A stretch of 5,402 nt of DNA from contig JAKSKC010000091.1 in assembly GCA_024401945.1 (NCBI GenBank), positions 1-5,402 of the forward strand, given 5' to 3'. The translations under genes and the position numbers were made by a program. Positions 1 through 5,402 of the stretch are shown here, one piece after another. Origin of the DNA: Bacteroidales bacterium (GTDB lineage: Bacteria > Bacteroidota > Bacteroidia > Bacteroidales > UBA932). Position 1 is the stretch's first letter; every line of letters starts with the position of its first letter. A model generated the notes under the pieces. That model did not search any database. It saw only the letters and a program-made list of their open reading frames with translations, and was not told the DNA's origin.

Positions 1-1
1 T

Positions 2-97
2 CCCGACTCGAAGGTGAAGGTAGCCCTCATCCCCACGGACGAGGAACTCGTCATCGCACGTGACACGATGAGAATTGTATCAGCAACAGAAGAATAA
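2..97 (+). CDS. ackA: Acetate kinase, C-terminal fragment (first copy; cut by window edge)
   Basis: Base 2 onward reads in frame for 31 codons to a TAA at 95-97. The peptide contains IPTDEELVIARDTMRIVS, which is the C-terminal end of acetate kinase (ATP + acetate to ADP + acetyl phosphate), including the conserved Glu of the T-[ND]-E-E-L motif that helps bind magnesium in this family. It aligns without gaps to the end of the complete acetate kinase at 1107-2327, with 24 of 31 residues identical, while most synonymous positions differ, so this is an old paralogue and not a recent copy. The stop lies 5 bp before the pta start, so the two genes almost certainly form an ackA-pta operon. The gene is incomplete only because the window starts inside it. 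Identification is strong despite the short length, because a full homologue is present for comparison. Confidence 0.9.
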   Translation, partial: PDSKVKVALIPTDEELVIARDTMRIVSATEE

Positions 98-102
98 GAA
101 AT

Positions 103-1101
103 ATGACACTCATTGAAAGCATCATCGAGCGCGCCAAGTCCAACAGGCAGCGCATAGTCCTTCCGGAATCAACGGAAGAACGCACAATCAAGGCGGCTGA
201 CAAGGCGCTTGCCGACGGGATAGCTGACATCATCCTCATCGGCAACCGCGAGGCCATCTTCGCCAAGGCAGACGAATACGGACTGAAAAACATAGACAAG
301 GCCACGATAATCGACCCTGAGACAAGTGAAAAGACCGCAGAATACCAGAATCTGCTCTACGAACTCCGCAAATCCAAGGGGATGACTCCCGAGGAGGCTG
401 CGAAACTCGTGAAGAACCCTCTGTATTTCGGATGTCTCATAATAAAGAACGGAGATGCCGACGGCCAGATCAGCGGAGCTCTCTCCACGACCGGAGAGAC
501 CCTGCGTCCCGCACTCCAGATAATCAAATGCGCCCCCGGGATCAGTTGTGTCAGCGGAGCTATGCTTATGGCCACCAAGACCCCTGAATATGGAGCGAAC
601 GGTGCCCCCGCGATCGGTGACGTCGCCGTCACACCAGCCCCTGACGCATCCCAGCTCGCCCAGATCGCAGTATGCACGGCACGCACGGCAAAGAGCGTGG
701 CCGGGTTCAAGGACCCTGCAGTGGCAATGCTTTCATTCTCGACAAAGGGATCGGCCAAGCACGAAGTAGTTGACAAGGTCATTGCGGCAACAGCCCTTGC
801 CAGGGAGCTTGACCCTCAACTCAAGATTGACGGGGAACTCCAGGCGGATGCGGCTCTCGTGCCGGCAGTGGGTATGAAGAAGGCTCCGGGCTCGGAGATC
901 GCGGGCAAGGCAAACGTCCTCGTCTTCCCTAATCTGGAAGTCGGGAACATCTGCTACAAGATGGTTCAGAGACTCGGTGGGGCCGAGGCGATAGGTCCTA
1001 TCCTCCAGGGTATCGCAAAACCTGTGAACGACCTCAGCAGAGGATGTTCAGTTGACGATATCTACAAGCTGATAGCCATCACCGCCTGTCAGGCGATGTA
1101 A
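103..1101 (+). CDS. pta: Phosphate acetyltransferase (phosphotransacetylase)
   Basis: This enzyme interconverts acetyl-CoA + phosphate and acetyl phosphate + CoA in the cytoplasm and supplies or consumes the substrate of acetate kinase. The 332-residue length matches the short class of Pta, which has only the catalytic domain and lacks the extra N-terminal regulatory domain of E. coli Pta. Family motifs run the full length: IVLPES near residue 18, GQISGALSTTGETLRPALQI at 121-140, GDVAVTPAPDASQLAQIA at 172-189, SFSTKGSAKHE at 211-221, IDGELQADAAL at 242-252 and PVNDLSRGCSVDDI at 307-320. By comparison with Methanosarcina thermophila Pta, Ser312, Arg313 and Asp319 correspond to the catalytic Ser309, Arg310 and Asp316, and Arg89, Arg135 and Arg290 to CoA or phosphate contacts. 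The ATG at 103 follows the upstream acetate kinase stop by 5 bp, so translation is probably coupled. No Shine-Dalgarno sequence is evident. The stop is 5 bp from that of the opposing acetate kinase gene. Confidence 0.97.
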   Translation: MTLIESIIERAKSNRQRIVLPESTEERTIKAADKALADGIADIILIGNREAIFAKADEYGLKNIDKATIIDPETSEKTAEYQNLLYELRKSKGMTPEEAAKLVKNPLYFGCLIIKNGDADGQISGALSTTGETLRPALQIIKCAPGISCVSGAMLMATKTPEYGANGAPAIGDVAVTPAPDASQLAQIAVCTARTAKSVAGFKDPAVAMLSFSTKGSAKHEVVDKVIAATALARELDPQLKIDGELQADAALVPAVGMKKAPGSEIAGKANVLVFPNLEVGNICYKMVQRLGGAEAIGPILQGIAKPVNDLSRGCSVDDIYKLIAITACQAM

Positions 1102-1106
1102 CCGGA

Positions 1107-2327
1107 TCATTCATCCACGGATGACACTATGCGCATAGTGTCACGGGCGATCACAAGTTCCTCGTTTGTAGGAATCATTACAACCTTTACCGCAGAATCA
1201 GGGGTCGAAATTATAGTTTCCCCTGTTTTTGCGGCGTTGAGGTTGGCCTCCTCGTCTATCCTGACGCCGAGATAGGCAAGATTCTCGCAGACCCTTCTGC
1301 GCAGACGGGCATTGTTCTCCCCGATTCCCGCGGTGAATACGATAAGGTCCACTCCGTTGAGTTCGGCGACGAAGCCGCCGACGTTCTTTATTGTGTCGTA
1401 GGTGAGTTTCTTGAGGACGACCTTGGCCTTCCTGTCACCTTCGAGGGCGGCGGCATTCATGTCGCGAAGATCGGAGCTCTTGCCTGAAAGGCCCAGGAAA
1501 CCGCTCTTCTTGTTCATTATCTCGGTCATCTGGTCAGGTGTGAGATTCTCCTTCTTCATGATGTAAGGGACGATGTTAGGATCGATGTTGCCGCATCTGG
1601 TTCCCATTATCATACCCTCCAGAGGAGTGAAGCCCATAGTGGTATCCACACACTTGCCGTCCTTGATGGCTGTGATGGAACTGCCGTTGCCAAGGTGGCA
1701 GGTGATTATCCTGGAATTGTTGATATCGATGCCGGCCAGTCTGGCTCCCCTCCTGGAAACATATTCGTGTGAGGTTCCGTGGGCGCCGTACCTGCGGATA
1801 CGGTATTTCTCGTAGTACTCCCAAGGCAGTGCGTACATATAGGCGTATGGAAGCATCGTCTGGTGGAATGCAGTGTCGAACGTGACGACCTGGGGAACTT
1901 CGGGAAGCACGTGGGAAACCGCGTGGATACCGAGCAGGTTTGCAGGATTGTGCAACGGAGCGAAATCGCAGCAGGCCTCAATCTTCTTTATCACGTCATC
2001 ATCGACAAGGGCGCTTTCAGAGAAGAAATCCGCCCCCTGAACTATCCTGTGGCCTACGGCCTCGATATCCTCGAAACTGCTGAGCACGCCGTGCTCCTTG
2101 TCCACGAGGGCGTCAAGGACAAGCTTGATTCCGACCTTGTGGTCCGGAATGGCGGTATGGAGTTCGAATTTTTCCTTTCCTTTTGCAGTATGCGCCAGAT
2201 TGGCGTCAGGAAGACCTATTTTCTCTACAAGGCCCTTGGCCATCAGTTCATAGACCTCTTCGCTCTTCATATCGAGCAACTGATACTTGATTGAAGAACT
2301 TCCGCAATTGATTACCAGAATTATCAT
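1107..2327 (-). CDS. ackA: Acetate kinase (second, complete copy)
   Basis: This cytoplasmic kinase transfers phosphate between acetyl phosphate and ADP, giving ATP and acetate, or runs in reverse. The 406 residues match the usual family length. The ASKHA-fold signatures are in order: NCGSSSIKYQLL at 7-18, GHRIVQGAD at 92-100, TFDTAFHQTM at 149-158, YGAHGTSHEYVSRR at 180-193, HLGNGSS at 211-217, MGTRCGNIDP at 241-250, FTAGIGENNA at 331-340 and PTNEELVIARDT at 386-397. Asn7, Arg94, Asp151, His183, Arg244 and Glu389 correspond to the active-site Asn7, Arg91, Asp148, His180, Arg241 and Glu384 of the Methanosarcina thermophila enzyme, so it should be active. The ATG at 2327 gives the expected N-terminus, a short hydrophobic strand leading into the NCGSSS loop. 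It faces the ackA-pta pair tail to tail and has its own upstream promoter candidate, so it is a separate transcription unit. A propionate or butyrate kinase role cannot be fully excluded, but the motifs favour acetate kinase. Confidence 0.96.
   Translation of the reverse strand: MIILVINCGSSSIKYQLLDMKSEEVYELMAKGLVEKIGLPDANLAHTAKGKEKFELHTAIPDHKVGIKLVLDALVDKEHGVLSSFEDIEAVGHRIVQGADFFSESALVDDDVIKKIEACCDFAPLHNPANLLGIHAVSHVLPEVPQVVTFDTAFHQTMLPYAYMYALPWEYYEKYRIRRYGAHGTSHEYVSRRGARLAGIDINNSRIITCHLGNGSSITAIKDGKCVDTTMGFTPLEGMIMGTRCGNIDPNIVPYIMKKENLTPDQMTEIMNKKSGFLGLSGKSSDLRDMNAAALEGDRKAKVVLKKLTYDTIKNVGGFVAELNGVDLIVFTAGIGENNARLRRRVCENLAYLGVRIDEEANLNAAKTGETIISTPDSAVKVVMIPTNEELVIARDTMRIVSSVDE
1122..1143. 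repeat. Perfect 22-bp palindrome at the pta/ackA convergent junction
   Basis: The half-site TGACACTATGC is followed directly by its exact reverse complement, giving an uninterrupted 22-bp inverted repeat. It starts 20 bases after the pta stop and lies inside the last codons of the opposing acetate kinase gene, where it encodes a conserved stretch (Asp-Thr-Met-Arg-Ile-Val-Ser). In RNA it could fold on either strand into a 9-bp stem with a GCGC loop. No T-run follows on either strand, so it is not a standard intrinsic terminator. It might end or protect the 3' end of either transcript, bind a dimeric protein, or be a coincidence of codon choice. The homologous codons of the other acetate kinase copy (61-82) do not form a palindrome. 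Confidence 0.6.
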
Positions 2328-2349
2328 GATCAGAGATTAAAATGTCCCG

Positions 2350-2357
2350 CAAAATTA
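2350..2357 (-). promoter_or_regulatory. Candidate Bacteroidota-type -7 box for the second acetate kinase gene
   Basis: On the minus strand the bases read TAATTTTG, an exact match to the Bacteroides -7 consensus TAnnTTTG. A near-consensus -33 element, TTTC instead of TTTG (2378-2381), lies 20 bases upstream, which is suitable spacing. Transcription would start near 2343-2345, giving a leader of about 16-18 bases before the ATG at 2327. The -33 element lies inside the first codons of the divergent comEC-like gene. Eight-base AT-rich matches arise by chance, but position, strand and spacing agree. Confidence 0.45.
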
Positions 2358-2366
2358 AGAAATAAT

Positions 2367-3464
2367 ATGTATTTTGCGAAAAATCGGAAGGGAATGATCG
2401 AGGCGGGGGGAATCGCGGGGATTTCCATATCATTTACAGCGGGCATTGCAGCGGCATCGGTTTGCGGGGAAGCGGACTGGGCTCCGTTCCTTATGCCGGT
2501 GTGTGCCGTCGCCCTGCTGTTCACGGCAGGATGCGGCGACAGCCGCCACTTCGCCTGTCCGGTACTTTTCTTCATACTGGGAGCATTCTGCCGCTGCAAC
2601 GGATTTCTCTGCGGAAGTTTTCCGCCGCAGGCATTTCCATCCCGCTTCAGGGATGGTCTGTGCAGCCTCATAGACAGCATCCCCTTCGGAAGGGAGGGGA
2701 CGGCAGCTCTTGTGAAAGCTCTCCTGGTGGGTGTCAAGGACGGTCTGAGCCCCGAAACGACGGCTGAGTTCCGGAAAAGCGGAGCGGCACACCTGCTGGC
2801 TCTGAGCGGCCTGCATCTGGGAATAATCTACAGCATCCTGCATTATGCGATGTCGGTTGCAGGGAACGGCAGGAGGACCTCAGTTTTCAAAGCCGTGGCA
2901 GTGATTGCGCTGTGCGGATTCTACACCCTTGTGACCGGTGCCGGACCATCCATAGTCAGAGCCTTCCTTTTCATCAGCCTCAACGAGGTGGCGGGCCTTC
3001 ACAGGGAAAGGAAGCGCTCCCCCGCCTCAGTCATGTTCACGGCGCTCATAATCCAGCTGAACTGCAATCCCGCCGCCATCGGATCCCCCGGCTTCCAGCT
3101 CTCCTATCTGGCTGTATGCGGTATCGTCTTCGTCTATCCACGGCTTGAAACACTGTTTCCGGAATCAGGGGACAGGATACTGGACAGAATCAACCCTTTC
3201 AGGAAAATATGGAGGATGATGGCACTGAGCCTCAGCTGCCAGCTTTTCACCGGGGCGCTTGTCCTGTACCGGTTCGGGACCTTTCCGGTCTACTTCCTTC
3301 TGACAAACCTGACAACCCTTCCCCTGTGCGAGGCTATGATTGTATCGGCCGTTTTCTGCACTGCAACCACAGCGATGGGGATATGTCCGGAATGGGGTCC
3401 CGCAGTCACCGACACCCTGGCATCCCTGATGGAGTCCACACTGGAGATAATCAGTTCAATGTGA
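2367..3464 (+). CDS. Short ComEC/Rec2-family competence membrane protein
   Basis: ComEC forms the inner-membrane channel that passes single-stranded DNA into the cytoplasm during natural transformation. The 365-residue product carries the Competence domain core: the region GREGTAALVKALLVGVKDGL (108-127) leads into SGAAHLLALSGLHLGI (138-153), the family's most recognisable motif, followed by GAGPSIVRAFLF (191-202), GFQLSYLAVCGIVF (242-255) and FPVYFLLTNLTTLPL (306-320). Hydrophobic segments lie near 13-33, 38-56, 61-76, 142-164, 173-192, 194-208, 220-232, 243-257, 285-301, 306-321 and 323-340, so it is polytopic. Full ComEC proteins are about 700 residues or more. Here the segment between the N-terminal helices and the Competence domain is only about 30 residues, too short for the usual OB-fold, and the protein ends without the C-terminal metallo-beta-lactamase-like domain. 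The reading frame is intact. I chose the ATG at 2367 because it adds Lys5, Arg7 and Lys8 before the first helix; the ATG at 2394 is the alternative. Confidence 0.88.
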   Translation: MYFAKNRKGMIEAGGIAGISISFTAGIAAASVCGEADWAPFLMPVCAVALLFTAGCGDSRHFACPVLFFILGAFCRCNGFLCGSFPPQAFPSRFRDGLCSLIDSIPFGREGTAALVKALLVGVKDGLSPETTAEFRKSGAAHLLALSGLHLGIIYSILHYAMSVAGNGRRTSVFKAVAVIALCGFYTLVTGAGPSIVRAFLFISLNEVAGLHRERKRSPASVMFTALIIQLNCNPAAIGSPGFQLSYLAVCGIVFVYPRLETLFPESGDRILDRINPFRKIWRMMALSLSCQLFTGALVLYRFGTFPVYFLLTNLTTLPLCEAMIVSAVFCTATTAMGICPEWGPAVTDTLASLMESTLEIISSM

Positions 3465-4398
3465 ATCCGGGAGAAGTCCAGACGGAGTCGGAAGATATGA
3501 GACAGGCTTCGAGCTCATCTGCGGAAAGGATGAATTCACGCGCTTCCTCCGGTCCTATGACCATGCAGTAGGTCGCAATGGCATCAGCCTCTGCGGCCGT
3601 GGGGGCGACTATCGTGGCGCTCAGAAGACCGTGGGTTACGGGATAGCCCGTTCGCGGGTCGATGGTATGTGAATATTTCCTACCGTCCCTGATATAGAAT
3701 TTACGGTAGTTCCCGGAAGTGACGATGCCGCAGGACTCTCCGGCTGAATTCCATATTCCGCGCATATCCTTTCCCGGTTCGTTGTTCCCGTCGACTGGAT
3801 TGTCGATCCCTATGCTCCAGCCGCTGCCGTCGGGATTCAGTCCGCTGCAGTATATCTCCCCGATATCGACGAGCATATCCCTAACTCCGCAGGCACGGAG
3901 ATAAGATGCTACGAGATCGCAAGTATAACCCTGGGCTATAGCGTTGAAATTCAACTTCTTCCATTTCTTGCTCTCGACGAGTGCCGAGTCCAGTCTCTCC
4001 GCGGATGGAAGACTGTCCGCAGTGAAGCCGAAGCCCCAAAGGTCGAACACCGGCGCGGAGCCCACGTCAAATGCACCTTCCGTCAGAGCGTAGTATTTCC
4101 TACAGAGGGAAAGGAGTTCCGAGAACATCCCCGAAGTGTCTGCGGGCTCCCCCGCATTGAACCTGCTCAGGACAGAACCCCTGTTGTATCCCGACAAAGT
4201 GGTGTCCACCTGCGTGAGTATGGAATCGACCCCCGCGCGTATCTCCCTCAGTGACAATGAGACACCGGATGAGTTGTATTTCACTCTGAACAAGCCCCCC
4301 TGGGCGTAACCCGAGAACTCCAGATACCGCCCGCGGTCAGTGCAGGACAGCAGCAGGAGCATTGTGACAAGTATTCCGAAAATTTTATACCCTCTCAT
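3451..4398 (-). CDS. apbE: FAD:protein FMN transferase, ApbE family lipoprotein
   Basis: ApbE enzymes use FAD and magnesium to attach FMN covalently to a Thr or Ser in exported or membrane redox proteins such as NqrB, NqrC, RnfD and RnfG. From the ATG at 4398 the protein has 315 residues, close to the usual length. It begins with Arg and Lys, a hydrophobic stretch and LLLLSC, a lipoprotein signal with Cys19 as the lipidated residue. No acidic residues cluster just after Cys, so it probably stays on the periplasmic side. Family motifs follow: GAFDVGSAPVFDLWGFG (108-124), NFNAIAQGYTCD (150-161), WSIGIDNP (194-201), TSGNYRKF (227-234), HTIDPRTGYPV (244-254) and AEADAIAT (269-276), with the last holding the expected metal-binding Asp and Thr. 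The VDIGEI segment (177-182) has one Gly where most relatives have two. An in-frame TTG at 4410 would add four residues but gives no better signal peptide. No target flavoprotein is seen in the window. Confidence 0.95.
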   Translation of the reverse strand: MRGYKIFGILVTMLLLLSCTDRGRYLEFSGYAQGGLFRVKYNSSGVSLSLREIRAGVDSILTQVDTTLSGYNRGSVLSRFNAGEPADTSGMFSELLSLCRKYYALTEGAFDVGSAPVFDLWGFGFTADSLPSAERLDSALVESKKWKKLNFNAIAQGYTCDLVASYLRACGVRDMLVDIGEIYCSGLNPDGSGWSIGIDNPVDGNNEPGKDMRGIWNSAGESCGIVTSGNYRKFYIRDGRKYSHTIDPRTGYPVTHGLLSATIVAPTAAEADAIATYCMVIGPEEAREFILSADELEACLISSDSVWTSPGFTLN

Positions 4399-4473
4399 CC
4401 CGAACGGCAAAGTATTTGTACAAAAGTAGCTGTTTTTTACACAAAAATATGCATATTTGTACGTTTATAGTCT
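4399..4473. promoter_or_regulatory. Divergent AT-rich control region between apbE and the FISUMP lipoprotein gene
   Basis: This 75-bp gap must hold the promoters of both flanking genes. It contains TATTTGTAC twice as a direct repeat (4413-4421 and 4454-4462), 41 bp apart start to start, about four helical turns. The first copy overlaps a 10-bp palindrome TTTGTACAAA (4415-4424), and the second overlaps a 14-bp palindrome AAATATGCATATTT (4445-4458). The minus strand has an exact -7 match TACTTTTG at 4421-4428 that could serve apbE, and a second match TATTTTTG at 4442-4449. On the plus strand only a weak match, CATATTTG (4452-4459), precedes the lipoprotein gene. Promoter function is likely from position; the operator idea is inference. 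Confidence 0.5.
4421..4428 (-). promoter_or_regulatory. Candidate -7 box for apbE
   Basis: The minus strand reads TACTTTTG, an exact match to TAnnTTTG. Transcription would start near 4414, giving a leader of about 16 bases before the ATG at 4398, similar to the arrangement proposed for the acetate kinase gene. The -33 side is weak: the nearest TTTG on this strand (4442-4445) is only 13 bases upstream, shorter than expected. The box overlaps the TATTTGTAC / TTTGTACAAA site at 4413-4424, so a protein bound there would affect apbE transcription. Confidence 0.35.
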
Positions 4474-5402
4474 ATGAAGATGAAGTTTAGAAGCAGCCTG
4501 ATTGTCATCGCGGCCATTCTAGCGGCACTGACAATATCTTGCAAGAAAGATGACGACCCAACATACAAAGTATTCACCGGAAGCCTCAACTTTACAATTC
4601 CGGTATATGCCAAGGTAGGTGACACAATGATTCTTAAACCGGGTCTCCTGTACAAGGAGGACGGCGTGTCCCTGACCGGAATCTGCTGGCAGGTGAAGGA
4701 GATTGAGGCAGCGGCCGACACGACCCGTCTTGAAACCGACCCGCAGAGCATATCGGGCAGCAAGACATTCATCGTACCGGATACTCTCGGAACATTCCAG
4801 GTGTGCTGCACGGGGTTCGCCGACGGATATTACCCTACCACGGCAAACCAGTCGTTCACATCACTCAAGGAAGGCCTCAACACAGGGTCCATCACGGACT
4901 TCGACCTTTACGACGACGATATCGAATACACCGACCCGAGGGACGGCAAAACCTATCTCTGCGCTGAAATAGGTCCGCTGGTCTGGATGAGGCTCAACCT
5001 GTCATACTCCGGTTCCGGCCATCCTTACGGAGGTTCAGAGACTCTCGAGAAGATATTCGGACGTTTCTATACCTGGAATGAGGCCGTCAACGCCTGTCCT
5101 GAGGGATGGAGGCTTCCGGACGAGGAGGACTGGGTATCCCTGGCAAAGGAGGCCGGCAATCCTGACTGTCTCGAATTCAACAACTTCAGCGGTGTTGCCG
5201 GGGCTACAATGGTCAATGCGAGATTCAACAGCGAGAAGATGTGGGAGTTCTGGCCAAAGGTCACGATAACCAACTCCACAAGGTTCTCTGCAATGCCTTT
5301 CGGATACGCCAACATCGACGACAATGGGAAATATGATGTCGAGGCAATATTCCAGTACGGCGCGTTCTGGAGCGCGGACAGCTGGGGCGTCAGGCCCGGC
5401 CA
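4474..5402 (+). CDS. Surface lipoprotein with FISUMP (Fibrobacter major paralogous) domain, 3' end cut by window
   Basis: The frame is open from the ATG at 4474 to the window edge (309 complete codons, no stop). The N-terminus is a lipoprotein signal: Lys and Arg residues, a hydrophobic core (9-22) and Cys23, followed by Lys-Lys-Asp-Asp-Asp. A positively charged then acidic cluster right after the lipidated Cys is the known Bacteroidota export signal that sends lipoproteins to the outer face of the outer membrane. Residues about 31-130 alternate beta-strand-like segments and include FIVPDTLGTFQVCCTGFADG (109-118 region and flanks), resembling an Ig- or PKD-like sandwich. From about 153 the FISUMP pattern appears: TDPRDGKTYLCAEIGPLVWM (153-172) then NLSY, FGRFYTWNEAVNACPEGWRL (195-214) with PDEEDW next, and FSAMPFGYANID (271-282) leading to FWSADSWG (301-308). 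The exact function of such proteins is unknown; C-type-lectin-like binding or surface display is often suggested. Met3 at 4480 is a possible alternative start. It is divergent from apbE. Confidence 0.87.
   Translation, partial: MKMKFRSSLIVIAAILAALTISCKKDDDPTYKVFTGSLNFTIPVYAKVGDTMILKPGLLYKEDGVSLTGICWQVKEIEAAADTTRLETDPQSISGSKTFIVPDTLGTFQVCCTGFADGYYPTTANQSFTSLKEGLNTGSITDFDLYDDDIEYTDPRDGKTYLCAEIGPLVWMRLNLSYSGSGHPYGGSETLEKIFGRFYTWNEAVNACPEGWRLPDEEDWVSLAKEAGNPDCLEFNNFSGVAGATMVNARFNSEKMWEFWPKVTITNSTRFSAMPFGYANIDDNGKYDVEAIFQYGAFWSADSWGVRPG

Noticed and set aside
357..782. 141-residue minus-strand open frame opposite pta
   Set aside because: It is entirely inside the well-supported pta gene and shows no motif.
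2..1101. The ackA-pta-ackA arrangement as an assembly artefact from an inverted duplication
   Set aside because: The two acetate kinase ends differ at most synonymous positions and at 7 of 31 residues, so they are distinct genes and not one sequence placed twice.
1122..1143. Calling the palindrome an intrinsic terminator
   Set aside because: No T-rich run follows the hairpin on either strand, and it lies within coding sequence, so it is reported only as a palindrome.
1779..2294. 171-residue open frame on the + strand antisense to acetate kinase
   Set aside because: It lies wholly within a gene with full-length, motif-confirmed homology on the other strand, and its translation has no recognisable motif; it is a shadow frame.
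2330..2843. Two long minus-strand open frames opposite the comEC-like gene
   Set aside because: Their translations look low-complexity and lack motifs, while the + strand frame carries the full set of Competence-domain motifs.
3430..3445. Short inverted repeat TCCA-CAC-TGGA near the comEC/apbE junction as a terminator
   Set aside because: The stem is only four base pairs and no T-run follows; this is expected by chance.
4399..4410. TTG start four codons upstream for apbE
   Set aside because: The ATG at 4398 directly gives a compact lipoprotein signal peptide with the Cys at residue 19; the TTG adds only four residues and leaves less room for a promoter leader.
4437..4811. 124-residue minus-strand frame across the start of the FISUMP lipoprotein gene
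   Set aside because: It would cover the divergent promoter gap and the signal peptide codons of a convincing lipoprotein gene; its translation shows no recognisable domain.

Overview
The window comes from a Bacteroidota genome, probably order Bacteroidales. Supporting signs are a lipoprotein gene with a Cys-Lys-Lys-Asp-Asp-Asp surface-export signal and a FISUMP-type domain, promoter elements resembling the Bacteroides -7 box TAnnTTTG in the AT-rich gaps, and starts without a clear Shine-Dalgarno sequence. Coding DNA looks G+C-rich (Alistipes or Cryptobacteroides would fit), but I cannot place it below order level.

Layout: (1) bases 2-97 are the last 31 codons of an acetate kinase gene on the + strand; (2) five bases later comes a complete phosphate acetyltransferase gene, pta (103-1101, +); (3) facing it, with 5 bp between the stop codons, is a second and complete acetate kinase gene (1107-2327, -); (4) across a 39-bp divergent gap is a short ComEC/Rec2-like membrane protein gene (2367-3464, +); (5) its tail overlaps by 14 bp a convergent ApbE-type flavin transferase lipoprotein gene (3451-4398, -); (6) across a 75-bp AT-rich divergent gap is a surface lipoprotein gene with a FISUMP domain (4474 to the window edge, +, incomplete).

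Function: pta and acetate kinase make up the acetyl-CoA / acetyl-phosphate / acetate branch, which yields ATP during fermentation or activates acetate when reversed. The unusual point is that two diverged acetate kinase genes flank one pta in opposite orientations, so the second has its own promoter and could be expressed independently. The other three genes have no evident pathway link with this module: ComEC acts in the inner membrane in DNA uptake, ApbE is a lipoprotein that flavinylates exported or membrane redox proteins, and the FISUMP lipoprotein is probably on the cell surface.

No RNA genes, mobile elements, CRISPR arrays or clear terminators were seen. No gap between genes exceeds 75 bp. 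I find no convincing new biological system. The points most worth checking are the ackA-pta-ackA arrangement, a perfect 22-bp palindrome at the pta/ackA junction, the minimal ComEC, and repeated TATTTGTAC sites in the apbE/lipoprotein gap.
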